Shown: positions 28,731 through 40,281, counted from the stretch's first letter. The stretch is DNA of 64,000 nucleotides from Dermacentor variabilis (GCF_050947875.1 NC_134570.1:226471265-226535264); one strand, 5' to 3'. Notes: a model not told the origin generated them from the letters alone. A program made the numbers and translations.

Positions 28731-29622
28731 TAACGGTTAAGAGGGGGAAGACATGGAAAGGCATGGGCAGTGATGTGGGAAGAGGGAAAAGAGGGGAGAG
28801 ATTAAGGGTGGAGAGAAGTGCACGACCCGGGCGGGTGCGGGAGAGACGGAGGAGCTGGGCCGTGCGATGGGCCTCCGTTAGCTCCGTCCGGGAGTTGTGG
28901 ACGCCCATCGACAGTAACCGAGCCGTCGACGTAGATGTGGGAAGGGACAGGGCTGATTTATATGCGTGGCGAATGAGGCTGTTGACTTTGTCTTCCTCGG
29001 TACGAGAAAGGTAGAGATACGGAAGAAAATAAATGAAGCGGCTGAGAACAAAGGCCTGGACCAGGTGGCGGAGGTCGTGTTCGCGAATGCCGTGGTGGCG
29101 GTTTGCAATGCGGCGTATGAGGCGTACAGTCTGGTGTACAGTGTTTGTGAGACGAGTGATGAGGGTGGTGTGCCAGCTGGTATGTGGGGCATTGAAGTCG
29201 CCAAGAACGACCAGGGCATTGCGGCCAGCGCAGGAGAGCGCTCTGCGGAGGACGAGGAGGAGAGGAGCTGAAGGGGCTTTGGGAGGACTGTGCACATTGA
29301 GAACAAAGAGGCTTGTCTCAGTGCGACGGCGAGGAAGGATTTCAAGGAGGAGATGGGCACACTCCGAAACGTCCAACTGGTGCTGCACCGCAGCAAGGTG
29401 GCGCTGCACCAGTGTGGCAGCGTTTGGGTGGACCCCAGAAGAAGGATGGAAGGAGGTGTAGTCGCGCTGTTTCACGGGAGTTAGGGGTTCCTGGAGTGCT
29501 AGGACGGAGGGGAGAGTGTCGGGAGGGATGTTCTGGAGCTGGAGCTGCAGGGTGTTCCGCTTGCTGCGGAACCCCCCACAGTTCCACTGCCAGAAATTAA
29601 GGCGCGTGGGGTGTCTGGCCAT
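28690..29622 (-). pseudogene. I-clade LINE ORF2, endonuclease fused to post-RT region (RT deleted)
   Basis: From the ATG at 29622 the reading MARHPTRLNFWQWNCGGFRS starts an AP-type endonuclease, which runs to LVVLGDFNAPHTSWH (about residue 150, near 29170). It then passes without a frame break into TRLTNTVHQTVRLIRRIANR, VQAFVLSRFIYFLPYLYL and LLSMGVHNSRTELTEAHRT. That is the region between RT and RNase H in I elements. The second half of the endonuclease and the entire RT are missing, so a deletion of perhaps 1.5-2 kb kept the frame. The reading loses homology after TVNPLP (about 28730), before RNase H. Confidence 0.8.
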
Positions 29623-31273
29623 GATGGATGGCGGAGTCCCCCGACAGAGTTGGGGTAGGTGCCGGGGTGAGTGGGGCAGGGAGCGACAGGTGTGCGACGG
29701 TGGCCTCAGTCGCGCTTTGGCGGGTCTCTAAGGCCGCGACCCTGGTGTCTAGGGCGGTAAGGTGGGATTCCATAGCGGCCACACGTGTCGATACTGGCGA
29801 CGCGCTCCTCAAGTCGCGCAAAGCGAGCCATGACGCGCTTCTCAAACGCCTCCAAGAAGGAGGTTGTTTGGCGAATCACGTCACGCTCGGGCGCGACGGG
29901 GTCGGAGGAAGGTGATCGGCGTTTGAGCGGAGGACTGCGGTTGGAAGAGGAGGCGCGCGATGATGCAGCCGAGGATGCCGTATTCGTCGGTTCCACAGCT
30001 AGCGGTGGCGGCTGTGGAGGTGCGGGAACTGGGGAAGTAGGAGGAGGAGCGGGGAAGGACAGACGCACTAGTGCGGCCTGCAGCTGGCGCGACAGCTCCT
30101 GAATTTGGAGCTGCTGGGCGGCACTAGTGGCCTCGAGGGCCGCGGTGTGGGGGTCCGACGTGTGAGGCTGCGGTTTCCAGCTTACCGGTGATGTAGTGGT
30201 GGTGGCGGGGGCGGTGGACGCCTCGGATTTAGGCAGAGGCGGGAAGGAGACGGAGCGGTGGCGGCTGCCAGACTGGGCACCACGGGAGACAGAGTGGCGG
30301 CGGGGGCGGGAAGGCCGGGAGGTCTTGAGGATGGGCATGGTGGGTGGCGCTGGTGGGGGAGGCTGGTGCTTGGAGGTGGCCGGGGGCGATGACGGGCCGT
30401 TCCGCTCGAACCGGAGCCTGCACGGGCGCGAGCCCGTGACGTGGGCTCCCTTGCACAGGATGCAGCAGGGGACGCAGCAGGGGACGCTCGACTGGCTTGT
30501 GGGCCTGGCCGCAGCTGTGACAGAGGGCGGACTTGGGCTTGGTACGCTCGGTGGCCAGGAGCCCAGCAGTTCGTGCAGGCCTCTGCTCTCGGGCGGAACA
30601 GGTGGCAGCGGTAGACCCCGCAGTTGAAGACGATGGTGGAGGGAAGAGTAGAAGCGCCGACGAAGGTGATGAGGATGGACTGGGAGCGCCCCATCTGGCG
30701 TGCGTCAGCGATGGCATAGAGGGTGTTCACGTTCATTGACTGTAGGTCTTGGACGATCTCGTCCTGGGTTTGGGAGTCCACTGCGTTGTGTATGATGCCG
30801 TGGAAGGCGTTGTCGGGTACGGCCATGTAGGCACGCAGGGGGTAAGATATGGCACCCAGGCGGAGTTCCGAGACCCGGAGGTAGAGGGGAGCGCGCGGCT
30901 CAGATGGGGTGCTGACAGTGAGGGAGTTGTGCGGATTTATCCGTACACGGTCGACGGTGCGTGCAGTGGCATAGTCGATGGTCGCACGAGTGCAAAGGAT
31001 TTGGAGCAGGGCTCCGTTAGTGGTTGTGTGGAGGTCAAGCCCTCCTCCCGGTGTGTATACGATCTTGAAGTCCTCCGCTGGGAGGCGAGGTAGGGGAGCG
31101 TGACGATGGAGAGTGGTAGCGCAGGCATACTTGGATGGTGTCGAGGCAGGCGGTGGCGAGACGATGGGCTGGTGGGCCGCGGCTGCATGGTGTGCTTTCA
31201 CGGCACGGACCGAGCGTGAGTCAGCTTCAAGCTCGGCAGGGCTGATGGAGGTGTCTGCGACTCGATATTCCAC
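29597..31273 (-). pseudogene. I-clade LINE ORF1 (gag-like)
   Basis: The ATG at 31273 opens a reading with FKIVYTPGGGLDLHTTTNGA, YLRVSELRLGAISYPLRAYM and QSILITFVGASTLPSTIVF. Zinc-knuckle sequence follows (ACTNCWAPGH, then CHSCGQAH in a second frame), so a frameshift lies near 30530. The C-terminal half is proline/serine-rich with a coiled coil (AAQQLQIQELSRQLQAALVR and VAAMESHLTALDTRVAALE). The order RNA-binding domain, CCHC knuckles, coiled coil, then ORF2 is usual for I-clade ORF1. Together with 28690-29622 it forms an internally deleted element of about 2.8 kb. Confidence 0.75.
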
Positions 31274-31540
31274 GTCGGCGTGTGAGCTGTATCGACGCAG
31301 GCAGCGAAATCAGGCGGCGTCGACAGCAGGCGTTGCGCGGAACGCAGCTCCCGCGTAGGCAGAGTCCGCTTCAAAAAGGCGGTTGGTGGGAAACGGCGAG
31401 AAGGCCGCTTCCCATATGACTCCCGACGAAAGCGGCCCGGGCAAGGGCGGTCGGTGAAGGTCGCGGCGTCTCGGTGGTTACGGAGCGCACTGACAACACG
31501 TCCGTTCACTTCGGCTGACTCGTTGTTTCTCGGCGGCTGT
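31274..31540 (-). other. 5' leader of the I-clade LINE
   Basis: About 270 bp precede ORF1 on the minus strand. The GC-rich leader contains the open but unsupported reading 31198-31509. The element's 5' boundary is estimated at about 31540 from the change in base composition. Confidence 0.35.
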
Positions 31541-33443
31541 CAACGGAACCGATACTGCTAACGCGGCCTTGAGGAAACGCGTCTACAGTGCTCGAATAGA
31601 CGTGTGTATATTGTCATCGTTCGTTTCAAACAAGATAGCTGTGCAAATACAGTTGCTTTCACTTTCTGTTCGAAGTTACGCAACATTCCGAACTTCCTCA
31701 CAGGGGCGCCGGTTCTGGGCGGAGCTACCCTCCACTCGCTCATTCGTACCATGTGCCCCGAATCGCCGCATGCGGCAAGTCGCACACGATGCACTGTACG
31801 ACAGATCGCACGGAAAATCGCACCATGTGTCTCGCGCTTAACCCGTTTCACGACTCGCACCGCTCGTGCACGTGCAGTGGTACACGAATACCTCAAAAAC
31901 GAGCCCTGCAAGGTTCTTCCCGGTGCTCAAATGCAACAGATGAGTGCCACAGACCCGAGAACATCAAAACGCGCATGTTCACAAACACGGCCCTCTCTGC
32001 ATGTGTGTTTTCCATGAGTCTCCGGACGTCGTTGCGCCTTGAGTGTGCGACACTTCCCTCTTACCGGTAGAGAAAGCTGACAAATAGATGTTCCTCCTCA
32101 CTGTCACCTAGTCTAGGACTTGCGTTTTTCTATACCAAGTCTCATTCTGCAACTTCAGTAACTCGCCCAGCTTTCCATTCCACCCTCAGTGTTTTTTCTG
32201 TGTGTCACCCTTCTACAAACGCACTAACAGCAGAAGAATTGCTGTTTCTGTTTGTGTATAATCTCAGTAATTGCCTATGTGAAAACCGCGTGAAGAGCCT
32301 TCATCTGTAGGCATGAAACGCTTATTTTTTGGAAACATATGAGCATTGGCAGTGTTTTATATGCATTCTTTTCCAGTTCATGTTTATTACACAAAGGAGG
32401 GCGCAGTAGGGTATGACTTATTGCCTCATGTGACCTAACTTTACTGCTAAGCATTCCATTCGTGGCGAAAAAAGAGTCGTGTTGTTGGCTTATGTCACCT
32501 GGTCTTTGTTTGAAGAATAGGCGTTTCTGAGAATGTTTTCTAAGTGCTGCTCCAAAGCCGACTACCTACTGCTCGCCCTTGTCACCGTTACTAGAGTCGT
32601 GGCCAAGTGCAAAATTATCTGTTAATGTGTATTTTTGTTTTTAGTGGAGTATTATTTTTGTTCTGCCATGTCTTTTTCATTTTGTTCACTAGTAATGAAC
32701 ATGTCACGCATTTCATATACCTCTGTGCAGGTATATAAGTAAGTTCGTGCTTTCTTTATGGCTGTCAATGATACAATCTTAGCACATTTTATTCTATTCT
32801 TTACGTATTTTGCGTGTAATTGTTCTTGCCATTACCAGTGAATTTTCCCTTTCTTGAGTTGTCATGACTATGCCATACGCGTCGTCCAGTTTTGCGCAAT
32901 ATCTCTGCGAGTATATCAGAAGCTCTCAGTGCGCACACCAGAAGCTCTTCTACACTTTGGTCTTTACGGCATTATACAAAACTATTTTATATGTGTGTAC
33001 ATCAAGTAGCCTTCGCGTTTTCTTGAGTCTTGTTTTTTTTTATTTAACTGTCTGTGAACCTTTGTGTTGTTTTGTAGTCATGTACATGTCATGCATTTTT
33101 CAGTTTTGTTCATTTTCTTAGCGTGTATCACGCCAAGTTATGCGAAATATCTTTGTTTTCAGAAACGGAAGTCAATAAAACGAGGCCGAAGATTCGTTTT
33201 GTTCGAAGTGGAATTACGTTCTGGGATATGAGGGCCCACTCAAAGTGTCGACAAGAGTGCGTGCGTGCCAATACATAAAGAACCCACGGTGCTCCACGCC
33301 CCAGTCCACAAACAATGCCAATGTCTGGCGTAGCGCGCGCGATAAAAAAAAAAAGATACGCGTCACGGACCGCCAAATGAAAGCAAAAGTAAAGGTGCAC
33401 GGTGCATGGGGAAGGGTGGAAAGAGAGCGGAGCTAGTCCAGGC
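31541..33443. other. Unassigned intergenic sequence
   Basis: The first 500 bp are GC-moderate and have short overlapping frames on both strands without recognisable domains. From 32100 to 33150 the sequence is T-rich, with repeated words such as GTCACCTRGTCT (32106, 32500) and CATGTACATGTCATGCAT (33075; compare 32697). That suggests very old duplicated pieces. I support no gene here. Confidence 0.4.
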
Positions 33444-33458
33444 TGGTCGTCATAATAA

Positions 33459-33699
33459 TAATAATAATAATATTTGGGGTTTTACGTGCCAAAACCACTT
33501 TCTGATTATGAGGCACGCCGTAGTGGAGGACTCCGGAAATTTTGACCACCTGGGGTTCTTTAACGTGCACCTAAATCTAAGCACACGGGTGTTTTCGCAT
33601 TTCGCCCCCATCGAAATGCGGCCGCCGTGGCCGGGATTCGATCCCGCGACCTCGTGCTCAGCAGCCCAACACCATAGCCACTGAGCAACCACGGCGGGT
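33459..33699 (-). mobile_element. Ixodid tRNA-derived SINE (Ruka-type)
   Basis: On the minus strand the SINE starts with a tRNA-like head (GTGGTTGCTCAGTGG A box, GGGATCGAATCCCGG B box). It continues with GATTTAGGTGCACGTTAAAG and GGCACGTAAAACCCCAAA, and ends in an (ATT)n run. The target duplication TGGTCGTCATAATAA lies on both sides (33444 onward and 33700-33714). This arrangement and sequence are common in ixodid tick genomes; assignment to the described Ruka family is from memory and unverified. Confidence 0.85.
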
Positions 33700-33714
33700 T
33701 GGTCGTCATAATAA

Positions 33715-34085
33715 AAACGAAAACAAAAAGCAAAGAGCGCTATCTGAGGAGACGCCACGCGACTGCTGTTCCTGCTGCCATGACAACGTAAACAATCGCG
33801 TGCGCCGCCATTTTGCCAAAGTATCGCCTTCCTGCTAGGGCCGTAACTGAAGGGGACCTTGGCGCTATTGTCGAAAGAGCGTCTGCATTGAAATAGCTAT
33901 TGGCAGCCATGCGGATATTTACGACTGGGACTGTATCCCTTGGGCACGGCACCGATACCAGCATGCGGAACTCAAGCATGCTACTTTTGCAGGTTAGTTA
34001 CCTTAAGTATGCTTGTCTTAGAAGTGACGACAGATGCCTTGTAGTGGTGTGGTGGCCAATGGGAGCCGCTCGGGAGTGTTAGGTG
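33715..34085. other. Unassigned sequence upstream of a decayed LINE
   Basis: No supported coding sequence. It may include 5' leader of the LINE that starts near 34090, since CTTTTGCAGGTTAGTTACCT (33983) recalls the leader words before the 2A motif at 18580, but the match is weak. Confidence 0.3.
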
Positions 34086-34299
34086 AGCCTCGTCTGTCAT
34101 TGCACAATTGTATTGTGCCTTCTCGAATGTGCTTTTGTTACTCGCAGGCGACGTTAATCGAACGCGGGACCAGATTTTGATACTTCGGAAAAAAACGCTT
34201 TTCATCTGTGTTGGAAACCGTTCGACAACTAGACTCTGGGCAGGAGGCGATATTAAGAGAAATACGAGACATAAAGGACTAACAGGACGCCACTGATAG

Positions 34300-34950
34300 A
34301 AAAATTAAGCTTATAAAGAACAAAAATCAACCGCTGGGGAAGTCAAATGCCTCAAAGACGAAAAAAACAACAGTATCTGCCAAAACTGCTCTCCTGGCCA
34401 GCAAACTTTCCATCCTTGAAACCGTTATTTCTTCAATCAATATGACCGCGATAAGCACAATTGGCAGCCCACTGCACATCTTCGAACAACTGAACACTAT
34501 TGTCACAAGATGCAACGACAAAGAAAATAGAATGCGTCGGTGCGACGTTCTCTTTTTTGGACTTGATGACGGGTATAACGAAGACTGAGCAGAATCAAAA
34601 ATAATCAAGGCTTCTTCGGATAAACTTGGCGTACAAACAACCAGCACACAATTTGAACGTGTGCACAGGTTAGGTAAGTTGGCCAAGGACAAACGCAGGC
34701 CAATAATAGCAAAGCTAAGCTTCTTTAAAGATAAACAGGTCATCATATAATCTGCGCACAAACATAGGGGGTCTGCATTCTCAATTCGAGAAGACTTTTC
34801 GCCTTCGACGCAGCATGCTAGGAGGATGTTGGTTGAATTTGCTAAAACGCAAAACAAAACATTCAAGCTGTCAATAGACAAGCTGCGTATTGACAATAAT
34901 ACTTACATGTATGGGCACGCAACTGACAAGGTCACTTCATCTCGAAGATA
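34300..34950 (+). pseudogene. Decayed LINE ORF1
   Basis: The plus-strand reading with several stops matches the ORF1 at 18549-19508: a helix-rich start, then the DVLFFGLDDGYNED region (stop after it), AESKIIKASSDKLGVQTTS, HRLGKLAKDKRRPIIAKLSF, and KLSIDKLRIDNNTYMYGHATDK. Comparison with the intact copy identifies the stops at about 34585 and 34747. Confidence 0.8.
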
Positions 34951-34974
34951 GCTAGAAAACGGTACTTACATGCA

Positions 34975-35337
34975 CATGCCGCAAATAACTCAATGAATTC
35001 AGTCAGTGCAGTGGATATCCTTATCTTTCACTAGCATTCGAAGCCTACTACCAAAACGCGCTCTTGTGTGTTCTTTTGTCGAAGGCAGTCTTTCCGATAT
35101 TATCGTTTTAGCAGAGACTCGGCTGCGACCCGAAATAACAAACTAAATTTTTCAGCGACTGCCCTGTGTACAACGTACATAGGTGCGAAAAAAGAGGAGG
35201 TGGTGTCTTAGTCGATGTTAGACGAAATATTTCACTGTATATTATAGACACTAACTCAGCACTTGAAATTATTTCGGTTGCATGCTCATCCTCATTTGTC
35301 AAGTTATTAATTGGTTCTTGCTATCGTACTCCTGATT
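34975..35337 (+). pseudogene. Decayed LINE ORF2, endonuclease part 1
   Basis: Readable words are TSIRSLLPKRALVCSFVEGS, DIIVLAETRLRPE and KRGGGVLVDVRRNISLYII. They correspond to NIRSVCNKRDALSSVV, DIVILTETWLSS and RCGGGVLIGVRDS in the intact copy. The segment ends at SCYRTPDS, where the RTE element begins after CTCCTGATT. Confidence 0.8.
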
Positions 35338-35599
35338 CATCATCATCAGCCTGGTTATGCCCACTGCAGGGCAAAGGCCTCTCCCATTCTTCTCCAACTA
35401 CCCCGGTCATGTGATAATTGTAGTAAAGTTGTCCCTGCAAACTCCTTAATCTCATCCGTCCACCTAACTTTCTGCCGCCCCCTGCTACGATTCCCTTCTC
35501 TTGGAATCCAGTCCGTAACACTTAATGACTATCGGTTATCTTCCCTCCTCATTAATGTCCTGCCCATGCCCATTTCTTAATCTTGATGTCAATTAAGGT

Positions 35600-37260
35600 G
35601 TCATTAACTCGCGTTTGTTCCGTCACCTAATCTGCTCTTTTCTTATTCCTTAACGTTACACCCATCAGTCTTCTTTCCATAGCTCGTTGCATCGTCCCCA
35701 ATTTAAGTAGAACCCATTTCGTAAGCCTTTAGGTCTCTGCCCCATAGGTGAGTACTGGTAAGACACAGTTTTTATACACTTTTCTTTTGAGGGAAAATGG
35801 CAATCTGCTGTTCATTATCTGAGAATGCCTGCCAAACGCACCCCAGCCCATTCTTATTCTTCTGATTCTTTCATTCTCATGATCAGGATCCGCGGTCACT
35901 ACCTGCCCTAATTAGATGTATTCTCTTACCACTTCCAGAGTCGCTACCTATGGTAAACTGCCGTTGTCTTCCGAGACTTAAACATAACTTAAGTTTTTGC
36001 AGAATAATTTTTTAGGCCCACCCTTCAGCTTTACCTCTCCAGGTCAGTGAGCATGCGTTGGATTTGGTCCCCTAGCTGAGCTACTGAGCAAGGCAATTTC
36101 ATCAGCGAATCGCAAGTTATTAAGGTATTCTCCATTAACTCTTATCGCCAATTCTTCCCAATCCAGGTCTCTGAATAGCTCGTGTAAACACGCTGTGAAT
36201 AGCATTGGAGAGAGCGTACCTCCCTGCCTGTCGCCCTTCTTTATTATGATTTTATTGCTTTCTTTATGGAGGACTACTGTGGCTGTGGAGTCGCTATATA
36301 TACATTTCAGTAGCTTTACATACCGTCTAAAACCTGATTCCGCAATGCATCCATGACTGCTGAGGTTTCGACTTAATCAAACGCTTTCTCGTAAACAATG
36401 AAAGCTATATGTGAGGGTCGGTTATATTCCGCACATTTCTCTATCACCTGATAGTGTGAATATGGTCTATTGTTGAGTAGCCTTTACGGAATCCTGCCAA
36501 GTCTTTTGGTTGACGGAAGTCTAAAGTGTTCCTGATTCTATTTGCAATTACCTTAGTAAATACTTTGTTGTCAACGGACAGCAAGCTGATAGGTCTATAA
36601 TTTTTCAAGTCTTTGGCGTCCCCTTTCTTATGGTTTAGGATTATGTTACTGTTTTTCCAAGATTCCGGTACGCTCGAAGTCATGAGGCATTGCGTATTCA
36701 GGGTGGCCAGTTTTTCTAGAACAATCTGCCCACCATCCTTCAACAAATCTGCTGTTACCTGATCCTCCCCAGCTGCCTTCCCCCTTTGCATAGCTCCCAA
36801 TGCTTCCTTTACTTCTTCCGACGTTACATATGGGATGTCAAATTCATCTAGACTATTCCCTCTTCCATTTTCGTCGTGGGTGCCACTGCTACTGTATTAA
36901 TCTCTATAGAACTCCTCAGCCACTTCAGCTATCTCATTCATATTAGTAATCATATTACCGGCTTTGTCTCTTAACGCATACATTCATTCTTGCCTATTCC
37001 TAGTTTCTTCTTCACTGCTTTTAGGCTTCCTCCGTTACTGAGAGCATCTTCACTTTTATACATATCATACTTCTTTGTGTCCGCTATATTATGCTTGTTG
37101 ATTAACCTCAAGAATTCTGCCAGTTCTATTTTAGCTGTAGGGTTAGAGGCTTTCATAAACTGCCGTTTCTTAATCAGATCTTTCGTCTCCTGCGATAGCT
37201 TACTGATATCCTGTCTAGCGGAGTTACCACTGACTTCTATTGCACACTCCTTAATGACGC
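35600..37260 (-). pseudogene. RTE reverse transcriptase
   Basis: Minus-strand reading with interruptions: NECMR start region, KKLGIGKNE, then RGKAAGEDQVTADLLKDGG, SVPESWKNSNIILNHKKGDA, KNYRPISLLSVDNKVFTKV and LAGFRKGYSTIDHIHTIR. Beyond a stop at 36444 the RT continues with an AFD motif and GDRQGGTLSPMLFTACLHEL. The catalytic site reads RFADEIALLS, so the usual second aspartate (FADD) is E here. The copy is inactive. Confidence 0.85.
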
Positions 37261-37263
37261 CCA

Positions 37264-38150
37264 TAAGATTGTCGTTCCTTGCTGCAACACTAATGTCCTC
37301 TTCCTGAGTTAAAGCCGAATACCTGTTCTGTAGTTGATGCGGAATTCCATTATTTTCCCTCTTACTGCGAACTCATTGATCGGCTTCTTACGTACCAGTT
37401 TCTTCCGTTCCCTCCTCAGGTCTAGGCTAATTCGAGTTCTTACCATCCTATGGTCACTGCAGCGCACCTTGCTGAGCACGTCCACATCTTGTATGATGCC
37501 AGGGTTAGCGCAGAGTATGAAGTCTATTTCATTTCTAGTCTCGCCGTTCGGGCTCGTCCACGTCCACTATCGGCTATCCCGTTTGCGGAAGAAGGTATTC
37601 ATTATCCGCATATTATTCCGTTCTGCAAGCTCTACTAATAACTCTCCTCTGCTATTCCTAGAGCCTATGCCATGTTCCCCCACTGACTTGTCTCCAGCCT
37701 GCTTCTTGCCTACCCTGGCATTGAAGTTGCCCATCCGTATGATGTATTTTGTTTTGACTTTACCCATCGCCGGTTCCACGTCTTCGTAGAAGATTTCGAC
37801 TTCCTGGTCATCATGACTGCCTGTAGGGGCGTAGGCCTGTACGACCTTCAATTTGTACCTCTTATTAAGTTTCAAAACAAGACCTGTCACCACCTTGTTA
37901 ATGCTTTAGAATTCCTGTATGTTACTAGCTATATGCTTATTAATCAGGAATCCGACTCCTAATTCTCATCTCTCCGCTAAGCCCTGGTAGCACAGGACGT
38001 GCCCGTTCTTTAGCACTGTATATGCTTCTTTTGTCCTCATAACCTCACTGAGCCCTATTATATCCCATTTACTGCCCGCTATTTCCTCCAATAGCACTGT
38101 TAGACTCGCCTCACTACATAACTTTCTAGCGTTAAAGCTTGCCATGCTCA
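37264..38150 (-). pseudogene. RTE endonuclease
   Basis: The AP-type endonuclease motifs are in order: LKVVQAYAPTGSHDDQEVEI, IRMGNFNARVGKKQAGDKSV (D of GDFN is N here), RNEIDFILCANPG, and SDHRMVRTRISLDLRREREK. The continuous frame 37567-37893 covers 108 residues; stops lie before and after. Related to the EN at 1-220 of CR1-type ORF2 only distantly. Confidence 0.85.
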
Positions 38151-38162
38151 GATTCCAGATAT

Positions 38163-38890
38163 CTCCTGATTGTGACCAACCATTTGTTGAGCAAATGCGT
38201 TACAGCATTGACAATGCGATAAAACAATATTCTGCTGATAATATCTACATACTCGGCGACTTTACTTTCCAAACTTTGAGTGACCGCAGCTATCATGCCC
38301 TTGTCATAAGTCGGCTCAATTAATTAACTTAACCTTCTATTCTTCCTTCTTATTCATTATTCATTCTTAACCTTCTATTCTGATGTTCTAGACCTGATAT
38401 TAACTAACGCTCCTGAAACAGTCACTCCAACTGTCACGATGCTTGTAATGACCATAAACTGCTTCAGTTAAAAATTAATGTGGCTTTAAAAATCATGGGA
38501 GTAATGGTTAAACTGATTCGCGATTTTAATAAGGCTTTTACTCTACTAAAATAAATACTAACCTGGATGCGTTTAGTGAAACCTTCTTGCTGTCCTTCCC
38601 AAATCGTAACATTGACGATAGGGGGGTACATTTTAAAAACGCCATTTCAGCTTTAATTGTCAAGTACGTTTCTCTATCACAATAAAGAATGATAAATCTA
38701 AGCCTTGGTTTAAAGAAATATATTCGTACCCTAGTTAACAGAAAAACACTTATACAAACGTGCTAAGAAATCGCGCAATTCTAATTGATGGGCTGATTAT
38801 AAAAAGTGTTTAAAGAAGTACTGCGCTGAAGTAACCTCGGCTAAGGACGAGCACTACTCCCGCGACCTTCATTCATTACTATAGTTGGAT
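38163..38890 (+). pseudogene. Decayed LINE ORF2, endonuclease part 2
   Basis: It resumes with CDQPFVEQMRYSIDNAIKQY and NIYILGDFTFQTL (the LLGDFNFP motif), then VLDLILTNAPETVTPTVT. Further on it becomes stop-ridden. It continues part 1 exactly at the target duplication, which shows that the RTE inserted into an existing LINE. Confidence 0.75.
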
Positions 38891-39485
38891 ACAACTTTAG
38901 GAAAAAGGGGAGGCCCCGCCCAGATGACCGAAGCGCGACGTCCGATTGCCTCCGCGAGTAAAATAATCCCGCTTAAGAAATCGTGCTTCTGGAACGCGCA
39001 ATTCTCGGTATAAATAAAGACTTTTGTATTTTGATGACTGGTTTAGTAGAGCTCTAGTGCTACAGCACATGCCGGATCGCGACAGAAAAATAACCCCGTG
39101 CCTTCCACAACGCGGCCCGTCGTCTGCTCTTTAGCTTCATTGCAAGTGACGAAAGTAGAAAGGGCAGCTCTGCATGGCTTTTGCGGTTGTTCCGAGCTTC
39201 AAATCATTCAGTTGCTATTGCACAAGTACTTATATAAAACAATGCATTTATTGGAACCATTACAAACTCGCGATGCTCGGTGTCAGCGAAAGCGCAGTGC
39301 TTCGCATATTTCGGGTGGCAAACTGTCGACGCCCTCGCGAAAGCGCCCATGAAATGCGGAGAAAAGAAGACGCAGCACGAAGTATGACACGTTGTGCGCG
39401 CCGAGGTCGTGTGCACGATTTCTTTCGCCGCAACGAGATATCGACGGTCGAGAAGATCACTAACGAGTTCTCGAAGCGTATATGG
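38891..39485. other. Unassigned intergenic sequence
   Basis: No supported coding region. A TATAAATAAAGAC word near 39010 is present without a recognisable gene. The frame 39204-39557 on the minus strand has no domain. Confidence 0.35.
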
Positions 39486-40281
39486 TGTTATGTTTGTGCC
39501 CTGGGATTTGCCTGACGGTAGGCCAATGCTATGGTGTGTCGACCGTGGAGGCAGCATTCATCCCCGCATGGTGCCTGCTTCGGGCACACGACTACGTGCA
39601 CGGCTCGGATTTCCTCGAGGCTGCATGGCGTCCACGACGGAAGCGGCCACCGGCTCACGGACGGCTATTCGGCCCCTCCCCGTGCCGGCAGCAATGCAAC
39701 CCCCCCTCCTTTGTCCAGCAGTGTCCGCACCACGAACGACTCCCACTGTGTTTGGGACGGTTTCCAAAGGAGGCCTGTGTTTCGACCCTGTGCCTTACAG
39801 TTGTCCCTTTGTCCTATGCGGGCCATAAAACTTCCCCGGCGCACCATTCTGACCGACCGCCAGATCAGCCCGACGACGCAGCGCGGTTCGAGGAAGCGCC
39901 GACCACCGAGAGCGGCGTTAGGACCACGGAGGCTGCCCGGACCCTTTCTCTCTCGACCTTGTTTCGTCCTTAGGGACTGTCTGGGGAATCTGGGGACTGA
40001 GGGGTGTTATTTCAGCAGCTTGCAGCTGCTCTGTTGGTCTCTCTCCTGATAACGACGACAACATGTAAACATTGTATACAGAATTCTTCGCCGAGAAAGC
40101 TCTCCTCGTCTCTGACTCTGCATGAAGTGGGGTCCAGACCTCCTGCCGGCCACACATACCTCGGCACACACAACAATAGATCTCCCCTCACTGAAGCGGT
40201 GTACTGCGCGTCAAGCAGAACAGCCAAGCAGCACAGCACCCACGCATTCTCCCGTGACTTCTCAAATAAATACGCAGTTCA
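39486..40281 (+). repeat. Possible solo LTR
   Basis: TGTTATGTTTGTGCC at the start and CTCAAATAAATACGCAGTTCA near the end give a TG...CA bounded segment of about 800 bp with a late polyadenylation signal and a G/C-rich body, as in long Gypsy LTRs. No partner LTR, purine tract or target duplication is present in the window. The overlapping long frames (39394-40049) show no domain. Confidence 0.3.

Larger units (their letters stand above)
35338..38162 (-). mobile_element. RTE-clade LINE inserted in the decayed LINE
   Basis: It is flanked by the exact 9-bp duplication CTCCTGATT (35329-35337 and 38163-38171). On the minus strand the 5' end reads ASFNARKLCSEASLTVLLEE at about 38150 and the 3' end is CCAGGCTGATGATGATG at 35338-35355, the RTE-type (ATG)n tail. 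Its endonuclease and RT are readable throughout but carry stops and shifts. It lacks ORF1, like other RTE elements. Confidence 0.9.
34090..38890 (+). mobile_element. Decayed 2A-type CR1/Jockey-like LINE, split by an RTE insertion
   Basis: It resembles the LINE at 18546-22393 in layout: a degenerate 2A segment (34150-34172), then ORF1 words (RRCDVLFFGLDDG, VHRLGKLAKDKRRPIIAKLS, SIREDFSPSTQHARRML), then ORF2 endonuclease words before and after the RTE. It is interrupted at 35338-38162. The remnant ends at about 38890, within the region after the endonuclease; RT is absent. Many stops and frame changes make it old. Confidence 0.8.

Noticed and set aside
31558..32070. Short frames on both strands between the I-clade LINE and the SINE
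   Set aside because: No domain, overlapping frames, and no codon bias visible; reported only as unassigned sequence.
39394..40049. Frames of 144-172 codons
   Set aside because: Three overlapping frames with no domain and low-complexity proline/serine/arginine content, inside a segment that looks like an LTR.
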